Shown here piece by piece: positions 27,640-37,484 of a stretch of 64,000 nt of DNA. Under the pieces are notes generated by a model, which had not been told where the DNA came from, made no database searches, and saw only the letters and a program-made list of their open reading frames with translations. The stretch's first letter is position 1. Every line of letters begins with the position of its first letter. The DNA comes from an uncultured Tenacibaculum sp. (GTDB taxonomy: Bacteria; Bacteroidota; Bacteroidia; Flavobacteriales; Flavobacteriaceae), in NCBI RefSeq assembly GCF_947499065.1, contig NZ_CANMMT010000004.1, forward strand, positions 310,001 to 374,000. Direction: 5' to 3'. Made by a program: the position numbers and the translations under genes.

Positions 27640-29008
27640 GCGTAAATTAAGTTTCTGGGAAATTTGGAACATGAGTTTCGGTTTCTTAGGGATTCAGTTC
27701 GGTTTTGCCTTACAAGGAGGCTTTATGTCTCGAATATTTCAAACTCTTGGTGCTGCTAAGGATGACATTCCTATGCTTTGGATTGCAGCTCCATTAACAG
27801 GATTATTAGTTCAACCAGTTATAGGGTATCTAAGTGATAGAACTTGGAGTGTGAAATGGGGGAGAAGGCGTCCTTATTTTTTAATAGGAGCTATTTTAAG
27901 TTCCTTAGCATTATTTTTAGTACCGCATTCTCCAGCTTTATGGATTGCTGCTGGTTTCTTATGGATTTTAGATGCGTCAATTAATGTATCTATGGAACCA
28001 TTTAGAGCTTTGGTAGCAGATAAGTTGCCAGAATCTCAGCGTTCTTATGGGTTTGTTGTACAAACATTAATTATAGGTATTGGAACTTGGGTAGCAAGTA
28101 ATTTACCGTGGATGGTTTCACAATTTGGAGTAAGTGATTCTGCTGCTTCAGGAGTGGTACCAATGTCGGTAAAAGTAGCCTTTGCAATTGGAGCTTTTGT
28201 TTTCTTAATAAGTATTCTTTACACAGTTTTTACTACTTCAGAGTATCCGCCAGAGGATATGGAAGCTTTTGAAAAAGAAAAAGCTAAGAAGAATCAATTT
28301 ATTCCAGATATTTTAAATAATGTAGGAAGTATGCCTTCGACTATGAAAAGATTAGGAGTAATACAATTCTTTAGTTGGTTTGCTTTTTTTACTATGTGGA
28401 GTATGGCAAACCCTGCTCTTACAGAACACGTGTTTAAAACGCCTGCGCCAATAGAAGCGAACTATGATATGGCTGTGGCTGCACAAGCAGAAGCATTTAA
28501 TGTAGCGAATACAGCATTTCAAAAATCATCAAACTTGGTGGGGTCATATATGGGGACATATGGATTATCATCAATGGCTTTTGCATTATTATTAGTGTTA
28601 TATACATCAAAAAGAAGAATTAATAGGAAGTATGTTCACATGGTTTCTTTAATCCTTGGGGGATTAGGTTTCTTAATGATGAAGTTTATACCATCGCCAG
28701 AATATTTAACAATCTCATTTGTTTTAATAGGATTTTCTTGGGGAAGTATCTTGTCAATGCCGTATGCAATGTTGTCAAGTTCCGTTGATCCCAAAAAAAT
28801 GGGAGTAATTATGGGAATATTCAATATGTTTATTGTTATACCTCAGATAGTTGCTGCCTTAGGAGGAGTTAATTTTATTTCTGGTTTATTAGGGGAAGAA
28901 GCTATTAATGCAATGACAGTAGCTGGGGTAAGTTTACTATTAGCTGGTTTAGCAAACTTCTTAATAACAAACCCTAAAGCAATTACTTACCAAACAGTAG
29001 AAGAATAA
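27632..29008 (+). CDS. MFS sugar transporter (SLC45/sucrose-permease-like, probable maltose uptake)
   Basis: 458-aa inner-membrane permease with about twelve transmembrane segments. The loop WGRRRPYFLIGA (near residue 80) and the N-terminal LSFWEIWNMSFGFLGIQFGFALQ are typical of the SLC45/sucrose-transporter-like disaccharide carriers common in Bacteroidota maltose loci. It is followed after two bases by beta-phosphoglucomutase and then GH65, so the cargo is probably maltose moving from periplasm to cytoplasm. Start ATG 27632 gives a lysine-rich cytoplasmic N-terminus (MKKRK). Inverted repeats flank the start and may regulate it. Confidence 0.9.
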   Translation: MKKRKLSFWEIWNMSFGFLGIQFGFALQGGFMSRIFQTLGAAKDDIPMLWIAAPLTGLLVQPVIGYLSDRTWSVKWGRRRPYFLIGAILSSLALFLVPHSPALWIAAGFLWILDASINVSMEPFRALVADKLPESQRSYGFVVQTLIIGIGTWVASNLPWMVSQFGVSDSAASGVVPMSVKVAFAIGAFVFLISILYTVFTTSEYPPEDMEAFEKEKAKKNQFIPDILNNVGSMPSTMKRLGVIQFFSWFAFFTMWSMANPALTEHVFKTPAPIEANYDMAVAAQAEAFNVANTAFQKSSNLVGSYMGTYGLSSMAFALLLVLYTSKRRINRKYVHMVSLILGGLGFLMMKFIPSPEYLTISFVLIGFSWGSILSMPYAMLSSSVDPKKMGVIMGIFNMFIVIPQIVAALGGVNFISGLLGEEAINAMTVAGVSLLLAGLANFLITNPKAITYQTVEE

Positions 29009-29010
29009 AA

Positions 29011-29664
29011 ATGAAGAAAGGATTTATTTTCGATTTAGACGGTGTTATTGTTGACACCGCAAAATATCATTTTCTAGCTTGGAAAAAATTAGCAAATGAT
29101 ATAGGAATTGATTTTACCGAAACTCAAAACGAACAATTAAAAGGAGTAAGTAGAGTAAAATCTTTAGAAAAAATATTGTCTTGGGGGAATAAAACAATCC
29201 CAGAAGACGAATTTATGGAACTAATGGCAAAAAAAAATAATGATTATTTGAGTTATATAGCCAAGATGGATGAAAGTGAGATTTTGCCAGATGTTCCTAA
29301 AGTATTGAATTACTTAAAAAAAGAAGACCAGCCAATATCGCTGGGGTCAGCAAGTAAAAATGCTAGACAAATTTTAAAAAAGGTGAATTTAATTTCAGAT
29401 TTCAATGCTGTTGTTGATGGTAATGATGTATCAAAAGCAAAACCGGATCCAGAAGTGTTTTTAAATGCTGCGAAATTGTTAGAAATAACTCCAGAAAACT
29501 GTATTGTTTTTGAAGATTCTTTAGCAGGAGTTCAAGCTGCTAACAATGCAAACATGATATCAATAGGTATTGGAGATAAAGATGTTTTAAAAGAAGCAGA
29601 TTATGTTTTTAGTGATTTTACAGAGATAAGCATCGCTTTTTTAAAAGAGTTAATAGAGAAATAG
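29011..29664 (+). CDS. pgmB: beta-phosphoglucomutase
   Basis: 217-aa HAD-superfamily enzyme converting beta-glucose-1-phosphate to glucose-6-phosphate. The nucleophile motif is FDLDGVIVDT with Asp8 and acid/base Asp10. Also seen are the substrate-specificity region KGVSRVKSLEKIL, the SASKN motif II region, and FEDSLAGVQAANNA. Length is standard. Cytoplasmic. Its neighbour GH65 releases beta-glucose-1-phosphate from maltose, so the two form the classic maltose phosphorolysis pair. It starts two bases after the permease stop, so it is translated from the same mRNA. Confidence 0.96.
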   Translation: MKKGFIFDLDGVIVDTAKYHFLAWKKLANDIGIDFTETQNEQLKGVSRVKSLEKILSWGNKTIPEDEFMELMAKKNNDYLSYIAKMDESEILPDVPKVLNYLKKEDQPISLGSASKNARQILKKVNLISDFNAVVDGNDVSKAKPDPEVFLNAAKLLEITPENCIVFEDSLAGVQAANNANMISIGIGDKDVLKEADYVFSDFTEISIAFLKELIEK

Positions 29665-29708
29665 AATACAAAACTTAAGTAGAGTTTTAAAAAATAGAAT
29701 GATTTAAA

Positions 29709-32015
29709 ATGAATCAAGATTATATCAAATCCAACGAATGGAGTATTATAGAAGAGGGATTTAATGCAGAACGTGTAAAATCATCAGAAAGCCTTTTCAG
29801 TATTGGAAATGGGGCTATGGGGCAACGCGCCAATTTTGAAGAAACATATACAGGAGACACTTTTCAAGGAAGTTATATCGCAGGGGTTTATTACCCAGAT
29901 AAAACAAGAGTTGGATGGTGGAAGAATGGTTATCCAGAATATTTTGCAAAAGTTTTAAATGCTCCAAACTGGATAGGAATTAACGTAAAAGTAAATGACG
30001 AACAAGTAGATTTAAATACCTGTTCAAAAATTACAGAATTCAGAAGAGAGTTAAATATGAAGGAAGGTTGGTTATCAAGAACCTTCAAAGCGACTTTACA
30101 AAATGGAATAGAAATTTCTGTAGAAGCAAAACGTTTTTTAAGTTTAGAATTAGATGAAGTAGGTGCTATTAAGTATACAATAACTCCGTTAAATTCTAAT
30201 GCCACAATTAGTTTTGAGCCATATTTAGATAGTGGAATTACTAATGAAGATACAAACTGGGATGCGAAATTCTGGAACACTCTAAATGTATCAACAGAAG
30301 GAAATCAAGCATTTATAGAGGCGCATACAATGAAAACTAAGTTTCATACTTGTACATTCATGGAGTCTCAATTAGAATTGAATGGAAAACAACTAAGTAT
30401 TCAGCCAAAAGTAGTAAAGTCAGAAAAGAAAGTTTCTTTTAATTATACAACTGAGGTTAAGGAGAAAGAAAGTTATACCATATTTAAGTTTGCTGGATAT
30501 ACTGCTGATAGAAATCATGATAAAAGCGAGTTAGTTTTAGCTGCAAAATCAGTTTTAATAAAAGCTACGTCATTAGGATTTAATGACTTGCTAGAACTAC
30601 AGAAAAACTCTTGGGCAAAGATTTGGGAAACTTCAGATATAACAATCTCTGGAGATGTAAAAGCTCAACAAGGAATTAGATTTAATATTTTTCAATTAAA
30701 TCAAACTTATTTAGGTACTGATCCTTTATTGAATATAGGGCCTAAAGGGTTTACAGGAGAAAAATACGGAGGAAGTACTTATTGGGATACCGAAGCATAT
30801 TGTATACCATTTTACATGGCTACAAAAGACGAAAAAGTAGCAAGAAACTTGTTAGAATATCGTTATCATCATTTAGATAGAGCCATAGAAAATGCAGAAA
30901 AGCTTGGATTTACCAATGGAGCTGCATTGTATCCAATGGTAACAATGAATGGAGAAGAATGTCATAACGAGTGGGAAATTACTTTTGAAGAGATTCATAG
31001 AAATGGAGCTATAGCGTTTGCTATTTACAATTATTTCAGGTATACAGGAGACTATTCATATATACCAGAAAAAGGATTAGAAGTACTTATTGGAATTGCG
31101 CGTTTTTGGCAGCAAAGAGCTACATTCTCAACTGCAAAAGATAAGTATGTAATTCTTGGAGTAACAGGTCCAAATGAGTATGAAAATAATGTAAACAATA
31201 ACTGGTATACAAATTATACTGCCAAATGGTGTATAGAATATGCTTTAGAAAGCATTGCTAAAGTAGCTAAGGACTATGCTAAAGATTACGAGCGAATTTT
31301 AGAAAAAACTCAAATAACTAATGAAGAGTTAGAAGCTTGGAAAAAAGTAGCAGAAAATATGTATTTCCCGTATTCGGAAAAGCATGACGTATTCTTACAA
31401 CAAGATGGATTTTTAGATAAAGAATTGGTGTCAGTGGCAGATTTAGATAAGTCACAAAGACCAATTAATCAAAAATGGAGTTGGGATCGAATATTAAGAT
31501 CACCATATATTAAGCAAGCAGATATATTACAAGGTTTCTATTTCTTTGAAGATCATTTTTCAAAAGAACAATTAGAGAAACACTTCGATTTTTATGAACC
31601 ATTTACAGTTCACGAAAGCTCATTGTCGCCTTGTGTACATAGTATTCAAGCAGCTAAATTAGATAGAATGGATCAAGCATATGAGTTCTATTTACGTACT
31701 TCTCGTTTAGATTTAGATGACTATAACAAAGAAGTAGAAGAAGGGCTACACATTACTTCAATGGCAGGAACTTGGATGAGTATTGTTGAAGGTTTTGGAG
31801 GAATGAGAATTAAAGAAAATAAACTTTCATTCGAACCAAAGATTCCTAAGCAATGGGATGGATACTCTTTTAAAGTTAACTTTAGAAATCAAATATTAAA
31901 AGTATCTGTAAATCACGAAAAGACTGAATTTGAATTAGAAGGAACTGAAGAATTAGAAGTTTTATTCGAATCAAAAAGCATAAAAATATCCCCTAATAGT
32001 ATGATTACTGTGTAA
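29709..32015 (+). CDS. GH65 maltose phosphorylase-type enzyme
   Basis: 768-aa glycoside hydrolase family 65 protein, without signal peptide, so cytoplasmic. The general acid lies in VTGPNEYENNVNNN (Glu490, matching the catalytic Glu of characterised maltose phosphorylases), and the N-terminal super-sandwich opens with FSIGNGAMGQRANFEE. Reaction expected: maltose + phosphate to glucose and beta-glucose-1-phosphate. Kojibiose or trehalose phosphorylase is possible from sequence alone, but the starch neighbours and adjacent pgmB favour maltose. A terminator follows at 32028-32055, before the export-targeted hydrolases. Confidence 0.9.
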   Translation: MNQDYIKSNEWSIIEEGFNAERVKSSESLFSIGNGAMGQRANFEETYTGDTFQGSYIAGVYYPDKTRVGWWKNGYPEYFAKVLNAPNWIGINVKVNDEQVDLNTCSKITEFRRELNMKEGWLSRTFKATLQNGIEISVEAKRFLSLELDEVGAIKYTITPLNSNATISFEPYLDSGITNEDTNWDAKFWNTLNVSTEGNQAFIEAHTMKTKFHTCTFMESQLELNGKQLSIQPKVVKSEKKVSFNYTTEVKEKESYTIFKFAGYTADRNHDKSELVLAAKSVLIKATSLGFNDLLELQKNSWAKIWETSDITISGDVKAQQGIRFNIFQLNQTYLGTDPLLNIGPKGFTGEKYGGSTYWDTEAYCIPFYMATKDEKVARNLLEYRYHHLDRAIENAEKLGFTNGAALYPMVTMNGEECHNEWEITFEEIHRNGAIAFAIYNYFRYTGDYSYIPEKGLEVLIGIARFWQQRATFSTAKDKYVILGVTGPNEYENNVNNNWYTNYTAKWCIEYALESIAKVAKDYAKDYERILEKTQITNEELEAWKKVAENMYFPYSEKHDVFLQQDGFLDKELVSVADLDKSQRPINQKWSWDRILRSPYIKQADILQGFYFFEDHFSKEQLEKHFDFYEPFTVHESSLSPCVHSIQAAKLDRMDQAYEFYLRTSRLDLDDYNKEVEEGLHITSMAGTWMSIVEGFGGMRIKENKLSFEPKIPKQWDGYSFKVNFRNQILKVSVNHEKTEFELEGTEELEVLFESKSIKISPNSMITV

Positions 32016-32027
32016 TCAAAATTAATC

Positions 32028-32055
32028 CCTCACAGATGAATTTCTGTGAGGTTTT
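32028..32055 (+). terminator. intra-locus terminator between GH65 and the periplasmic hydrolases
   Basis: Eight-pair stem CCTCACAG (32028-32035) with CTGTGAGG (32044-32051), eight-base loop, then TTTTATT. It sits seven bases before the GH13 start (32062) and likely limits read-through from permease-pgmB-GH65 into the next block. Confidence 0.8.
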
Positions 32056-32061
32056 ATTCTT

Positions 32062-33993
32062 ATGAAAAAAATAGGTTTATATATTATTTTATTAGTTTTT
32101 ATTTCATGTAACTCTGAAAAAAAAGAAGGTGAAATAAAAGAAACTCAGGTAGCCGTTTCAAATACTTTTTTAGAACGTGTAGAGCCTCCAAACTGGTGGG
32201 TGGGTTTTACAACTGATACACTTCAGTTACTAGTGAAAGAAAAAAACATAGGAAATTCAAAACCTGCAATTTCTTACAAAGGAATAACTATAAACAAGGT
32301 TCATAAAGCAAAAAGTAACAACTATTTATTCATCGATTTAACGATTGATAAAAAAACAAAACCAGGAAAGTTTGATATTGTTTTTACTTTAAACGATAAC
32401 TCAAAAAAAACACATACGTACGAATTAAAGCCAAGAAAAAAATCAGCAGATGAGTATATCGGTTTCAATAGTTCAGATGCAATTTATTTAATCACTCCCG
32501 ATCGTTTTGCAAATGGAAACTCAAAAAATGATAGTTTTCAAAACCTTAAAGAAACTGGTGTCGATAGAAATGATGATTATAAACGACATGGAGGAGATTT
32601 AGAAGGGATTATAAATCATTTAGATTATATAGAAAACTTAGGTTTTACGACTATTTGGCTAACTCCAGTTTTAATAAATGATATGCCGAATGCTTCTTAT
32701 CATGGTTATGCTATGACCGATTATTATAAAGTAGATCCTCGATTTGGAACTTTAGATGAATATAAAAAATTATCATTAGAGCTGTCTAAAAGAGGAATGA
32801 AATTAATAATGGACCAGGTAGCTAATCATTGTGGGTTAGAGCATTGGTGGATGAAAGACTTACCTTTTGATAATTGGGTTAATTATCAATCATACTATGA
32901 AAAAAATAAAGAAAATTGGTCATGGAAAACTGTAAAACACTCAAATCATAAAAGAACAACAAATCAAGATTTATATGCTTCAGAAATAGATGCGAAAGAA
33001 AATACTGAAGGTTGGTTTGTTTCCGATATGCCAGATTTAAACCAACGAAACCCTTTTATGGCTATCTATATCATTCAAAATTCAATTTGGTGGATAGAAA
33101 CCTTAGGTTTAGGAGGAATTCGACAAGATACATACCCTTATCCAGATAAAAAGTTTATGGCACATTGGGTAAATACTATTATGAATGAATATCCGAATTT
33201 TTCAATTGTAGGAGAAGAGTGGAGTTATAATCCATTGTTAATAGGATACTGGCAGAAAGGAAAAAAGAATAGAGATGGTTATCAATCAAATTTAAAGTCT
33301 ACTATGGATTTTGCAATGCAAAAAAATGTTGTAGATGCATTAAATGAACCAGAAAAATGGAATAAAGGACTAGTTAAAATATATGAAGGTTTAGCCAACG
33401 ACTTTCACTATAAAACACCAAAAGACATTTTAATTTTTCCAGATAACCATGATAAAAGTAGAATTTACACGCAGCTTAAAGAGGATGTTGTAAATACAAA
33501 AATGGCATTAGCTACTTATGCAGTTTTACCAAGAATATTACAAGTATATTACGGAACTGAGATTTTAATGGACGATACTGCTAAACCTGGAGATCATGGA
33601 TTAATTAGAACAGATTTTCCAGGAGGTTGGGAAGGTGACAAAATAAATGCATTTACAAAAAACGGTTTGTCTAAAGAACAAATAGAAATGCAAAGCTTTG
33701 TTTCAAAACTATTAACTTATCGTAAGAAAAGTAAAGCAATTCAAGAGGGGAAAACAGTGCATTTTGCTCCAAAAGAAGGAGTATATGTCTTATTTAGAAA
33801 ATATGAAGATGAAGTAGTGGTACTGATTTTAAATAAGAACGATAAACCTTATACATTAGACTTGAATCGCTTTAAAGAAATGAATCTTAAAGGAAAAGCG
33901 TTTAAAAATATAATTACAAACAAAACTATTGTATGGCAAGATAGTCTTCTTTTAAATAAAAAAGGAAGCTTGTTATTAACTACAAAACAATAA
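32062..33993 (+). CDS. GH13 neopullulanase/cyclomaltodextrinase-type lipoprotein (SusA-like)
   Basis: 643-aa lipoprotein (signal ends VFISC, Cys16, then NSEKKE). An N-terminal cyclomaltodextrinase-type beta domain (EPPNWWVGFTTDTLQLLV near 37) precedes the GH13 barrel: LITPDRFANGN, GFTTIWLTPV, DQVANHCG, GGIRQDTYPY with nucleophile Asp356, IVGEEWS with the acid Glu, and FPDNHDKSR with the third Asp. The combination fits SusA-type neopullulanases that trim imported maltodextrins in the periplasm. First gene of a block of five tightly packed hydrolase genes; the next starts six bases after its stop. Confidence 0.92.
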   Translation: MKKIGLYIILLVFISCNSEKKEGEIKETQVAVSNTFLERVEPPNWWVGFTTDTLQLLVKEKNIGNSKPAISYKGITINKVHKAKSNNYLFIDLTIDKKTKPGKFDIVFTLNDNSKKTHTYELKPRKKSADEYIGFNSSDAIYLITPDRFANGNSKNDSFQNLKETGVDRNDDYKRHGGDLEGIINHLDYIENLGFTTIWLTPVLINDMPNASYHGYAMTDYYKVDPRFGTLDEYKKLSLELSKRGMKLIMDQVANHCGLEHWWMKDLPFDNWVNYQSYYEKNKENWSWKTVKHSNHKRTTNQDLYASEIDAKENTEGWFVSDMPDLNQRNPFMAIYIIQNSIWWIETLGLGGIRQDTYPYPDKKFMAHWVNTIMNEYPNFSIVGEEWSYNPLLIGYWQKGKKNRDGYQSNLKSTMDFAMQKNVVDALNEPEKWNKGLVKIYEGLANDFHYKTPKDILIFPDNHDKSRIYTQLKEDVVNTKMALATYAVLPRILQVYYGTEILMDDTAKPGDHGLIRTDFPGGWEGDKINAFTKNGLSKEQIEMQSFVSKLLTYRKKSKAIQEGKTVHFAPKEGVYVLFRKYEDEVVVLILNKNDKPYTLDLNRFKEMNLKGKAFKNIITNKTIVWQDSLLLNKKGSLLLTTKQ

Positions 33994-33999
33994 AACTAA

Positions 34000-36900
34000 G
34001 TGAAAAAACTTTTAAGTATATTATTTTTATTTATAGGTTACAATTTATTAGCACAGGTAACTATTACAATTGATGAATTACCAAGTGGAACTTTAAAAGA
34101 TACTCCAATATTCATTTCTGGAAATTTTGAAGGTTGGTCTGGTGGTAAAAAAGAATATCAATTAGACAATAAAGAGGGGGTTTATAGCATAACACTTCCG
34201 AAACAATCAAAAAACATTTTATTCAAGTTTACGCAAGGTTCATGGAAAACTGCAGAATCGGCAGCTGATGGAACAAGTATAGATAATAGATCATACAAGT
34301 TCAATAAAGCAAATGATACTTTAAAAATCAAAATAGCCGGTTGGTCTCATTTAACAAGTTCAGAGAAAAGTTCAACAGCTTCTAAAAACGTAACAGTTAT
34401 ATCAGAAGAATTTGAGATTCCAGAATTAAATAGGAAAAGAACAATTCGACTGTATTTACCACCAGGTTATACAAAATCGAAAAAATCTTATCCAGTAGTG
34501 TATATGCACGATGGACAGAATCTTTTTGACAAACAAACCTCTTTTTCAGGAGAATGGGAAGTTGATGAAGCGTTAAATAAATTGTATGAGGATAAAAACT
34601 TACAGCTTATAGTTGTAGGAATTGACAATGGAGGTTCAAAACGATTAGATGAGTACTCACCATGGAAGAATAATAAATATGGAGGAGGAGAAGGAGAAGC
34701 TTATTTAGAATTTATTGTAAACACATTAAAACCATATATAGATAGCAAGTACAGAACTTTAAAGAATAAACCAAATACAGGAATTATTGGTAGTTCTATG
34801 GGAGGATTAATTTCTCATTATGCAGGATTAAAATATCCAAAAGTATTTGGTAAAATAGGAGTGTACTCTCCTTCTTTTTGGTTTGCTCCAGAAGTTGTAG
34901 AGTTTTCAAAGAAGCAAGGAAATCTATCAGATACAAAAATGTATTTTTTAGCAGGTGGAAAAGAAGGTGGAAATATAGCTTTTAATGAAATAAGTAAGAC
35001 AGTAAGAGATATGAATTTGATGGTAGATGTTCTTAAAGAACAGAATTTTCCATCAGAAAATATAAAAGTAAAAGTTGTTCCAGAAGGAAAGCATAATGAA
35101 GAATTATGGAAAACTAATTTTGAAGAAACTATTTTATGGCTATTTAAAAATGAAATAGAAGAAAGAAAATTCGATTCAGTACAATTTGTAAAAGATGAAT
35201 TAAAAATAAAGGTTTCTGATGGTTCTTATTTGATTAAGTTTTTAAACTCTCAAATAGTAGAAACAACTTTTGTTCCTAAAGATCAAAAAGAAGCTAAAAA
35301 AGCATCACATGCAGTGGTTATTAATTCAGTATATAAAGATGTTAAGTTTAAAGAAAGTAAAGAAAAAATAAAATTAAGTACAAAAGATGTTTCTGTAGTC
35401 ATTCAAAAAAGACCATTTAACATTTCTTATTGGTACAAAGGAAAAGAGTTAGTTTCGGAGAAAAATGGTTACCAAAGAAATGACGATTTTGAAACATTAC
35501 AATTTAACTTACAACCAAACGAAGTTTTATATGGTGGAGGAGCCAGAGCTTTGGGGATGAATAGAAGAGGGAATCGTTTACGCTTGTACAATAGAGCGCA
35601 TTATGGTTATGAAGAGAAATCGAAACTAATGAACTACACAATACCATTAGTATACTCTTCAAATCTATATGCTATTCATTTTGACAATGCTCCAATTGGT
35701 TATTTAGATTTAGATAGTAAACAAAATAATACATTGACTTATGAAACTATTTCTGGGCGAAAAACCTATCAGGTAATTGCAGGAGATTCTTGGTTGAATT
35801 TAATAGATAATTATACCAATTTAACAGGGAAGCAACCAATGTTACCACGTTGGGCGCTAGGAAATTTTTCAAGTCGATTTGGATATCATTCACAAAAAGA
35901 AACAGAAAACACCATAGCAAAGTTTAAATCAGAAAAAATACCTGTAGATGCAGTAATCCTTGATTTATATTGGTTTGGTAAAGATATTCAAGGAACAATG
36001 GGGAATTTAGAGGTGTATAAAGATTCTTTCCCAGAAATGAAAAAGATGGTTTCCGATTTTAAAAAAGAAGGAGTTAAAACAGTTTTAATAACAGAGCCAT
36101 TTATAGTATCAACATCAAAAAAATGGAAAGATGCTGTAGCCAATAATGTATTAGCAAAAGATTCTATAGGAAATCCCGCTAATTACGATTTCTATTTTGG
36201 TAATACAGGAATAGTAGATATTTACAGTAAACAAGGAAAAGAATGGTTTTGGAATATTTATAAAGATATAAAATCATTAGGGATACAAGGTTTTTGGGGA
36301 GATTTAGGAGAACCAGAAGTACATCCAACTTGGGTACAACATGCAACAGGAAGTGCAGATGAAGTACATAATATTTACGGACATGATTGGGCACGATTAA
36401 TCTTTGAAGGTTACCAAAAAGAATACCCAAATGAAAGACCATTTATATTAATGAGAGCAGGATATTCAGGATCACAACGATTTGGAATGGTACCATGGTC
36501 TGGAGATGTAAATAGAACTTGGGGAGGATTACATAGTCAGCCAGAAATAGCATTACAAATGGGAATGCAAGGTTTAGGGTATATGCATTCAGATTTAGGA
36601 GGTTTTGCAGGAGCAAATTTAAATGACGAATTATATACTAGGTGGTTACAATATGGAGTGTTTCAGCCAATATACAGGCCACATGCACAAGAAGAAGTAG
36701 CGAGCGAACCAGTATTTAGAGAGCCAAAAACAAAAGCATTAGCAAAAAAATCGATAGAATTAAGATATCAGTTGTTGCCTTATAACTATCACTTAGTTTT
36801 TGAAAATAACCAATATGGAAAACCATTAATGAGACCATTGTTTTTTGAGGAAAAAGAAAACAAAGTTTTACAAGGAAAATCAACTACCTATTTATGGGGG

Positions 36901-37482
36901 AATGATTTTTTAGTAACACCAATCGTGAAATCAAAAATTAGAAAACAAGAGGTGTATTTTCCAAAAAACAATGTTTGGTTTGACTTTTATACAGGTGAAA
37001 AAATTATTGGAGGTAAGACAAAAAAAGTACAGGTAATAGAAGCATCAATACCTACCTATGTAAGAGCTGGAGCTTTTATTCCGATGACAGAAATAATTCA
37101 AAATACAGAAGAGTATAATCAGAATAAGATAAATGTTCATTATTATCATGATGCCTCAGTAGAAAAAAGTAAAAGAGAGCTCTATAATGATGATGGAAGA
37201 ACAGTAAAAGCTTTTGAAAAAGGAAAATTTGAATTGATCACTTTTGAAAGTCAATTAGACAAGAAAGGTTTAGAAATTAAATTAAGTTCAAAAAAAGGAA
37301 AAGAATATGCTACTTCTGAAAAAGAAATTAGTTTAATAATTCACAATATTGAAGCTAAGCCTACAAGAATTAAAGTAGGGAAAAAGAAAGAAAAAATAGA
37401 CTGGAATGCTAAAACAAAAGTTTTAAGAATACCAGTTACTTGGAAAACAACAACTTCAAAAAACATAAAAATAAAGTTTTAA
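34000..37482 (+). CDS. fusion of CBM-like domain, PF00756 esterase and GH31 alpha-glucosidase
   Basis: 1160-aa secreted multidomain enzyme, starting with GTG at 34000, which gives a signal peptide (KKLLSILFLFIGYNLLAQ). Order: a starch-binding-like E-set/CBM domain (about 20-115, PIFISGNFEGWSGG), a putative esterase domain (about 135-385) with intact nucleophile GSSMGG (Ser266) and a late His in PEGKHNE, then GH31 (about 400-1160) with nucleophile Asp768 in GFWGDLGEPE and acid Asp836 in PWSGDVNRTW. GH31 removes alpha-glucose units from chain ends. The esterase may remove acyl groups from substituted glucans, which is inference. It begins six bases after the SusA-like stop, so it is cotranscribed. 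Confidence 0.9.
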   Translation: MKKLLSILFLFIGYNLLAQVTITIDELPSGTLKDTPIFISGNFEGWSGGKKEYQLDNKEGVYSITLPKQSKNILFKFTQGSWKTAESAADGTSIDNRSYKFNKANDTLKIKIAGWSHLTSSEKSSTASKNVTVISEEFEIPELNRKRTIRLYLPPGYTKSKKSYPVVYMHDGQNLFDKQTSFSGEWEVDEALNKLYEDKNLQLIVVGIDNGGSKRLDEYSPWKNNKYGGGEGEAYLEFIVNTLKPYIDSKYRTLKNKPNTGIIGSSMGGLISHYAGLKYPKVFGKIGVYSPSFWFAPEVVEFSKKQGNLSDTKMYFLAGGKEGGNIAFNEISKTVRDMNLMVDVLKEQNFPSENIKVKVVPEGKHNEELWKTNFEETILWLFKNEIEERKFDSVQFVKDELKIKVSDGSYLIKFLNSQIVETTFVPKDQKEAKKASHAVVINSVYKDVKFKESKEKIKLSTKDVSVVIQKRPFNISYWYKGKELVSEKNGYQRNDDFETLQFNLQPNEVLYGGGARALGMNRRGNRLRLYNRAHYGYEEKSKLMNYTIPLVYSSNLYAIHFDNAPIGYLDLDSKQNNTLTYETISGRKTYQVIAGDSWLNLIDNYTNLTGKQPMLPRWALGNFSSRFGYHSQKETENTIAKFKSEKIPVDAVILDLYWFGKDIQGTMGNLEVYKDSFPEMKKMVSDFKKEGVKTVLITEPFIVSTSKKWKDAVANNVLAKDSIGNPANYDFYFGNTGIVDIYSKQGKEWFWNIYKDIKSLGIQGFWGDLGEPEVHPTWVQHATGSADEVHNIYGHDWARLIFEGYQKEYPNERPFILMRAGYSGSQRFGMVPWSGDVNRTWGGLHSQPEIALQMGMQGLGYMHSDLGGFAGANLNDELYTRWLQYGVFQPIYRPHAQEEVASEPVFREPKTKALAKKSIELRYQLLPYNYHLVFENNQYGKPLMRPLFFEEKENKVLQGKSTTYLWGNDFLVTPIVKSKIRKQEVYFPKNNVWFDFYTGEKIIGGKTKKVQVIEASIPTYVRAGAFIPMTEIIQNTEEYNQNKINVHYYHDASVEKSKRELYNDDGRTVKAFEKGKFELITFESQLDKKGLEIKLSSKKGKEYATSEKEISLIIHNIEAKPTRIKVGKKKEKIDWNAKTKVLRIPVTWKTTTSKNIKIKF

Positions 37483-37484
37483 AA

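Noticed and set aside
29930..30280. 116-aa minus-strand frame in the GH65 gene
   Set aside because: It is antisense to a conserved enzyme, with no start context or homology-like features.
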